A DNA stretch of 64,000 nt from an uncultured Bacilli bacterium (GTDB lineage: Bacteria; Bacillota_I; Bacilli_A; RF39; UBA660): NCBI GenBank assembly GCA_934101595.1, contig CAKORR010000003.1, positions 62,001-126,000 of the forward strand. The letters are read 5' to 3'. Position 1 is the stretch's first letter, and every line of letters begins with the position of its first letter. The translations under genes and the position numbers were made by a program. The notes beneath the pieces are model-generated. The model saw only the letters and a program-made list of their open reading frames with translations, was not told the DNA's origin and did not search any database. This document shows, in pieces, positions 59,967 through 64,000 of this stretch.

Positions 59967-61358
59967 TTACACCCTACTTCCTGATGAAAAATTTTTATTA
60001 TACACTTTATCATGTATTTCTGCTAACGTCTTTAATTCTTCATTATCTTTTTTTTCTGAAAAAAGTTGTAATTCTTTTATATAATCATAATTAGAATTAA
60101 CTATTCGTATTGTATTCATGAAGATATTTTTGCTCTTATCGCCTATAATTATTAACACTATATCATTTGCAAGTTCAATATAGCTAAGGGCTACATTTTC
60201 ACCATCAAGTTCATATGCCGATAAACCATTTTCAATACCTTTTATGTAGCGAGCATTACCCGTTTTACCATTTTTAATTTTTTCTTCAAGCTTTTGAAAA
60301 GATTTTATTTCATCGGTATTAAAACCAGTTGTGTTAAAAAATGGCACAAAATTATTACTATCAACTAAATAAATAACTGTTTTCTCTGGCAAACTTTTAG
60401 AGTCTTTATTCTCTTTTTCTTTATAGTAATCATAATAAGCTTCCGTCTTAGATAAAGTTTTTTTAATTTCTTCCAAATACATTTTTATATCATTAATTTC
60501 ACTAAGAGTCTCAGCACTATCAATGAATTTCGTTGTGCTTTCTAGTTTTTCATCAATAGCATTTATACTTTTTACAATAGAAACCTCATCTAAATCCAAA
60601 TCAGGATAAATGGCTATTAATGAATCAAAATTACCTCTTAATTCGTCTTCACTATAGTTTAAGAAGTGATTTAATGAATAATCTTTATATTTGTTAATTA
60701 ACATAAATGCTCGGGCTTTCAAAGCATTAATTCTTTCTTCAAGGGCTTTATAAGTTTCTATAAGACCCACCTTTATATCATCAAACATAGGATTTTTTAC
60801 AATTGTTACGGGTTCAATTAGTTCTTCATTATCATAAGTTTCGTCTTGAACTTCTTCTTTTTTAGGACGTGGTGGACAAGTTTCTAGTGTTATTTTTAAT
60901 AATATAGATATTTTTTCTTCTTCATTAATATCCATACTATCCAAAATAACTTTTACCATGTACATATCAAAAAATTCACCATTAATCATGTTTGTTAAGA
61001 GACTATTTCTCTTTTTTATTTCTTCAACTTTTTTGGTAGCCTGTTTATATTTAGCAATTGCACTAATAAATATAGGATTTTTATTAATTTCATTAATCAA
61101 ATCTTTAAATTGACTCAAAAACATCTTGTCATTAAGAATAAAATACTTTACGATATTTAATTGCGATTTTAAATCACCAAGAAATTGATCATAATCACTT
61201 TCTAATAAAACCATCAGATCATTTATATCCTTTGTTTGCAAATATTTAACAACTATTTCATAAAAATCTTTTTCTTTTTGGTGTTCTTCCAAAGATTTAT
61301 CATAATCGCTTTTAATACTTTCTACCTTTTTTAGAAATTCGTTGTATGAATTATCCAT
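59967..61358 (-). CDS. Coiled-coil protein of unknown function
   Basis: A 463-residue soluble protein with long coiled coils (about 1-130 and 215-320) and a C-terminal globular domain (about 330-440) with NARYIKGIENGLSAYELDGE, then NVALSYIELANDIVLIIIGD. A short Glu-Pro stretch (CPPRPKKEEVQDETYDNEEL) links the parts. No membrane segment. First gene of the three-gene unknown operon; start after GGATGTGAG. No family recognised; architecture suggests a scaffold protein. Confidence 0.65.
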   Translation of the reverse strand: MDNSYNEFLKKVESIKSDYDKSLEEHQKEKDFYEIVVKYLQTKDINDLMVLLESDYDQFLGDLKSQLNIVKYFILNDKMFLSQFKDLINEINKNPIFISAIAKYKQATKKVEEIKKRNSLLTNMINGEFFDMYMVKVILDSMDINEEEKISILLKITLETCPPRPKKEEVQDETYDNEELIEPVTIVKNPMFDDIKVGLIETYKALEERINALKARAFMLINKYKDYSLNHFLNYSEDELRGNFDSLIAIYPDLDLDEVSIVKSINAIDEKLESTTKFIDSAETLSEINDIKMYLEEIKKTLSKTEAYYDYYKEKENKDSKSLPEKTVIYLVDSNNFVPFFNTTGFNTDEIKSFQKLEEKIKNGKTGNARYIKGIENGLSAYELDGENVALSYIELANDIVLIIIGDKSKNIFMNTIRIVNSNYDYIKELQLFSEKKDNEELKTLAEIHDKVYNKNFSSGSRV

Positions 61359-61414
61359 AAGCGCTCACATCCTATTATAATATTAACATTTTATTTATTT
61401 AAAAGCAATCAACC

Positions 61415-61768
61415 TCACAAACTATTTTTTATAAATTTCATTATAACACAAACTATATAGTCTACTTCCCTGTCAGTAAGGATGTGATTACTAGATATGT
61501 GATGCCATTTTTCCAAGCACTTTCTACAACAAGTTGCAGTGGCATGTTGGGCAATAAAAACTGGGTGATTTTTCATAGGCGTTTGCTTACCATCACAAAA
61601 TGTGCTTGGATCTTTTAATCTTTTTTTTACGAACTCCTCGGCATGACTTTTAATAACATCCAAACCTTTTTCTTTTATATACAGTTTATCTTTTAAAGAT
61701 AGTTTAAAATTACTTCTAAATTTTGACATTTGTAATTTAGCTAATATTAAATCAATTTGATTTTTCAT
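61415..61768 (-). CDS. DUF4186 family protein
   Basis: A 117-residue protein with the full DUF4186 signature: FKLSLKDKLYIKEKGLDVIK, HAEEFVKKRL, DGKQTPMKNHPVFIAQHATA and TCCRKCLEKWHHI. The invariant Cys pair, the third Cys and several His suggest a metal site. Function unknown in general. It overlaps the ASCH gene by 17 nt, so the two are made together. Ribosome site AGGAT within the upstream gene. Confidence 0.9.
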   Translation of the reverse strand: MKNQIDLILAKLQMSKFRSNFKLSLKDKLYIKEKGLDVIKSHAEEFVKKRLKDPSTFCDGKQTPMKNHPVFIAQHATATCCRKCLEKWHHISSNHILTDREVDYIVCVIMKFIKNSL

Positions 61769-62138
61769 AGTTCCATAATCCTAAAGATCCTTTCACATAT
61801 ATTGGTTCTTTATACATTTTTATATCTTCTAACTTCCAAGCATATAAAGAATTATAATTGTTCTTTTTATATACAAGGGGATTAACTCTTTCAAGTTTTA
61901 GAATAAATTCTGGCGTAACTTTAATACAATCTGTTAAAGTAGCCTCGCCTATAATCGCTCCATTTATATACTTGAAATTATATATAGAAAATTTGATAAG
62001 TTCTTCTTTCTTAAAAGACTTACTGGCATGGATATATATTTTTCCTCGATATTTAGTTTGCCAACTTCTAAATTCATATTCTTTTAAACCGTTTACTATT
62101 AAAGTAGCCCAAGGATTTTTAATACTTAAAGCTTTCAT
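61752..62138 (-). CDS. ASCH-domain protein
   Basis: A 128-residue protein consisting of one ASCH domain: LSIKNPWATLIVNGLKEYEF, RSWQTKYRGKIYIHASK and the end GSLGLWNYEKSN. The G.K..E.R and RG.i.ihas signatures are kept. ASCH/PUA-like proteins bind RNA, and some act as N4-acetylcytidine amidohydrolases. It lies 2 nt after the ATP-grasp gene and overlaps DUF4186. Ribosome site GGTGGGTG. Confidence 0.9.
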   Translation of the reverse strand: MKALSIKNPWATLIVNGLKEYEFRSWQTKYRGKIYIHASKSFKKEELIKFSIYNFKYINGAIIGEATLTDCIKVTPEFILKLERVNPLVYKKNNYNSLYAWKLEDIKMYKEPIYVKGSLGLWNYEKSN

Positions 62139-62140
62139 TA

Positions 62141-63064
62141 CTATTCACCCACCAATTTCTTTATCGCTTTTTCATAAACTTTTTTACCAATTTCGTAATT
62201 ATCTTTCGAAGATAGAATAAAGTTTTTAAGCATTACGCCACTATTAATTTCTAAGACCATAAACTTATTATCTGATGTTTTTATAATATCAATACTACAA
62301 AATGAAGTATCTATTTTCTCTATAATACTATTTACAATTTTTTTAATTTCTTTTAATTCATCACAGGTGATATTCTTATTTGCTCTAGAACCATTTGAAA
62401 GGTTAAATTTCCAAGTATAAACATATTTTTCATTACTTTTTAAAACCTTATTAAGCTTTTTACTTTGCACATTCTTAAAAAATGGGTAATTAAAAGAACA
62501 TAATAATTCTTTAATACTTTTTTCTCCATCCCCAAAAACAATTGGCAATTCTTTTTTATAAACTAACATTATTTCTTTATCTAAAACTATAGCTCGATAT
62601 TCATTAATTATCTTATAAAAAGGACAAACACTATATGAATTTTTTGTATGTAGCTTATTATAAAATTTCATTAGTTTTTTATAATTGTTAAATCTCATAA
62701 CGTTTTGTCCACAAGTGCCACTATTTGGTTTAATTACTATGTCACGATTATTATCCATAAATAAACGTTTTAAATATTTAGCTCCTTGTAAGTATTTAGC
62801 ATATGAATGTGTATCATATTTCGAATACAATAAATCATGATGGCATATTGGAATACTTAATTTTTTCAACACATCATAAGTTGCGTATTTATCATCCAAT
62901 ATTTTTCCTAAAGCATGACTATTATTATCAAATTTATATCCGGTAATAAATTTAACCTTATCGTTCTTTTTCAACATAAGTACCCAATCATTTGATAATG
63001 CCTGATACTCTATTTTATTTTTTTTACATATTTTTTCTATTAATAAACGAACTGTACTATCCAT
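62141..63064 (-). CDS. ATP-grasp enzyme, cyanophycin-synthetase/YheC-D-like
   Basis: A 307-residue ATP-grasp protein. The nucleotide/metal parts are visible: DIVIKPNSGTCGQNVMRF (lid Lys and Gly-rich loop), YRAIVLDKEIMLVYKKELPI, VFGDGEKSIKELL (the GDG..ti.eL segment typical of cyanophycin synthetase) and MVLEINSGVML (metal Glu-x-Asn). It should form an amide or peptide bond using ATP. The substrate is unknown; YheC/D relatives are spore-associated, and cotD is the next gene upstream. First gene of the ATP-grasp/ASCH/DUF4186 operon. Start after CTGGTGAT. Confidence 0.85.
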   Translation of the reverse strand: MDSTVRLLIEKICKKNKIEYQALSNDWVLMLKKNDKVKFITGYKFDNNSHALGKILDDKYATYDVLKKLSIPICHHDLLYSKYDTHSYAKYLQGAKYLKRLFMDNNRDIVIKPNSGTCGQNVMRFNNYKKLMKFYNKLHTKNSYSVCPFYKIINEYRAIVLDKEIMLVYKKELPIVFGDGEKSIKELLCSFNYPFFKNVQSKKLNKVLKSNEKYVYTWKFNLSNGSRANKNITCDELKEIKKIVNSIIEKIDTSFCSIDIIKTSDNKFMVLEINSGVMLKNFILSSKDNYEIGKKVYEKAIKKLVGE

Positions 63065-63111
63065 TTTATCACCAGGCCTAATTATACTCTAAAATAAAAT
63101 ATCTTTACAAT

Positions 63112-63139
63112 AAAAAAGAAAAGCATTGAAAACTTTTCC
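63112..63139 (-). terminator. Terminator of cotD
   Basis: GAAAAG / CTTTTC stem with a 9-nt loop and TTTTTTATT on the minus strand. The stem is short. Confidence 0.55.
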
Positions 63140-63145
63140 TCTTAA

Positions 63146-63427
63146 TTAACAACATTTATTTTCGTAAACGTTTTCTAATACATTTTCTTCACAACAAGTA
63201 TAACAAGGTGTAAATGTATGTCTATAAACATGATGGTTAATTATTTTCGTATTGCATGGTTTAATATGAGGAACCTCATGACAAATATATCTATGACATA
63301 CTCTTTCTTCTGGGCATTCATATACTGGTGGGCAAACTACTCCTGGATAAGTATCTGCGCCCATAGCTGGCATATCCATGGCAGCTTTAGCGTTATCACC
63401 TTTGCAATCTCTAAAATTTCTAAACAT
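63146..63427 (-). CDS. cotD: Spore coat protein CotD family
   Basis: A 93-residue Cys/His-rich protein. The core VPHIKPCNTKIINHHVYRHT follows the CotD pattern vPHihP.hTt.vnhh.f.H, with several Cys-Cys and Cys-x-Cys pairs (CPPVYECPEERVC, CYTCCEEN, final CC) that can cross-link in the coat. CotD is a mother-cell protein of the inner coat made late under sigma-K. A sigma-K-type promoter fits upstream. Ribosome site AAAGGAATG. Confidence 0.88.
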   Translation of the reverse strand: MFRNFRDCKGDNAKAAMDMPAMGADTYPGVVCPPVYECPEERVCHRYICHEVPHIKPCNTKIINHHVYRHTFTPCYTCCEENVLENVYENKCC

Positions 63428-63447
63428 AATAACATTCCTTTCTAATG

Positions 63448-63475
63448 TATATTATGTTTAAATAAACTATTTGGT
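63448..63475 (-). promoter_or_regulatory. Sigma-K-type promoter of cotD
   Basis: CATAATATA (63448-63456) matches the sigma-K -10 CATAnnnTA, and AC lies 17 nt upstream (63474-63475), the usual -35 core and spacing. Confidence 0.65.
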
Positions 63476-63489
63476 TAGGTTAATAACTA

Positions 63490-64000
63490 TTAAAAAGGCA
63501 TTTTAAAATTACCACTATTAAATTGTTTCATCATTTTTTTCATTTGGTCAAATTGATTTAACAAGCGGTTAACTTCTTCAACACTTCGGCCACTACCTTT
63601 CGCGATTCTCGCCTTTCGACTGGCTTTCAAAACATCTGGATTTTTTCTTTCATAAGGAGTCATAGATAATACAATTGCCTCCACATGAGCCATTTCTTTA
63701 GGATCAATGTTTACATTATTAAGTCCCATTTTTCTGGCTTGAGGAAGAAGCTTTATAATATTTTCTAAAGGTCCGAGTTTTTTAATTTGTTTTAGATTTT
63801 TTAAAAAATCTTCTAAATCATACTTACCTTGACGCATCTTTTTAACTTGATCTTTAGCATCCTCTTCATCTATTACACCTTCAACTTTTTCTGCAATAGA
63901 CAAAATATCTCCCATATCCAGAATTCTCTCAGCCATACGTTCTGGGTAAAATTCTCCAAGTCCATCTAATTTTTCACTTGTACCAACAAATTTAATAGGT
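63490..64000 (-). CDS. ffh: Signal recognition particle protein Ffh (3' part)
   Basis: The last 170 codons are visible; the gene runs off the right edge, so the GTPase N-terminal part is missing. PIKFVGTSEKLDGLGEFYPE then RMAERILDMGD mark the end of the G domain, and the Met-rich M domain follows (KKMRQGKYDLEDFLKNLKQI; FDQMKKMMKQFNSGNFKMPF). Ffh binds 4.5S RNA and signal sequences and brings ribosomes to the membrane. An internal ATG at 63936 is a Met of this motif, not the start. Confidence 0.97.
   Translation of the reverse strand, partial: PIKFVGTSEKLDGLGEFYPERMAERILDMGDILSIAEKVEGVIDEEDAKDQVKKMRQGKYDLEDFLKNLKQIKKLGPLENIIKLLPQARKMGLNNVNIDPKEMAHVEAIVLSMTPYERKNPDVLKASRKARIAKGSGRSVEEVNRLLNQFDQMKKMMKQFNSGNFKMPF

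Overview
The window comes from a low-GC, AT-rich Gram-positive bacterium of the Bacillota (Firmicutes), most likely a spore-forming member of the Bacilli or Erysipelotrichia-like gut lineages; the exact lineage is my inference. Evidence: Bacillus-like gene neighbourhoods (rnpB-gpsB, recU-ponA, dnaD-nth, NifU/YutH/YutD/YunB, dacF-spmA-spmB-rluB), Gram-positive cell-envelope genes (GpsB, class A PBP, an LtaS-type enzyme), a T-box leader and many spore genes (cotJ, cotD, spmA/spmB, yunB, a YutH-like protein). UGA is used as stop and Trp is UGG, so the code is the standard bacterial one, not the Mollicutes code.

Layout. 1-5308 (minus): a type VII secretion effector operon with two WXG100-like proteins, a DUF4176 protein, a small coiled-coil protein, a 1317-residue toxin-like protein with a C-terminal HExxH motif, and the start of a following gene (immunity candidate). 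5425-12563: a zinc-ribbon membrane protein, a cotJ operon with a CotJA-CotJB fusion, FtsK/SpoIIIE, a ClpC-like protein with a degenerate second ATPase module, and recA. 12713-21091: pgsA, a RodZ-like protein, RNase P RNA, gpsB, recU-ponA, then nth-dnaD-cca-nuclease. 21249-24222: an orphan MvaI/BcnI-like endonuclease and seven tRNA genes. 24252-32670: an S1 protein, NifU, YutH/YutD/YunB-like genes, ferredoxin, rluB and the dacF-spmA-spmB operon. 32719-39552: membrane-anchored proteins of unknown role, the LtaS-type enzyme and a membrane GT2 glycosyltransferase.

39656-46481 looks like an accessory island beside tRNA-Gly: a truncated MobV-type relaxase, an unknown protein, an ankyrin-AAA+ fusion, a NIF3-type domain protein, a large protein with nine 21-residue repeats, and a secreted protein. 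46755-51410 carries an orphan amidoligase, a CAP-domain protein, an acetyltransferase and a methyltransferase. 51488-56068 carries an archaeal-type AspRS under a T-box with an apparent GAC specifier, an MBL-fold hydrolase, and a metal-exporting P-type ATPase with a CadC-like repressor and a palindromic operator. 56164-64000 holds an RNase J homologue with an altered metal motif, a three-gene operon of unknown coiled-coil proteins, a DUF4186/ASCH/ATP-grasp operon, cotD with a good sigma-K-type promoter, and the 3' part of ffh.

Genes are densely packed. Many operons use overlapping stop/start codons, and at several loci the terminator stem includes the stop codon of the gene it ends. No rRNA, CRISPR array, intact prophage or intact insertion sequence was seen.
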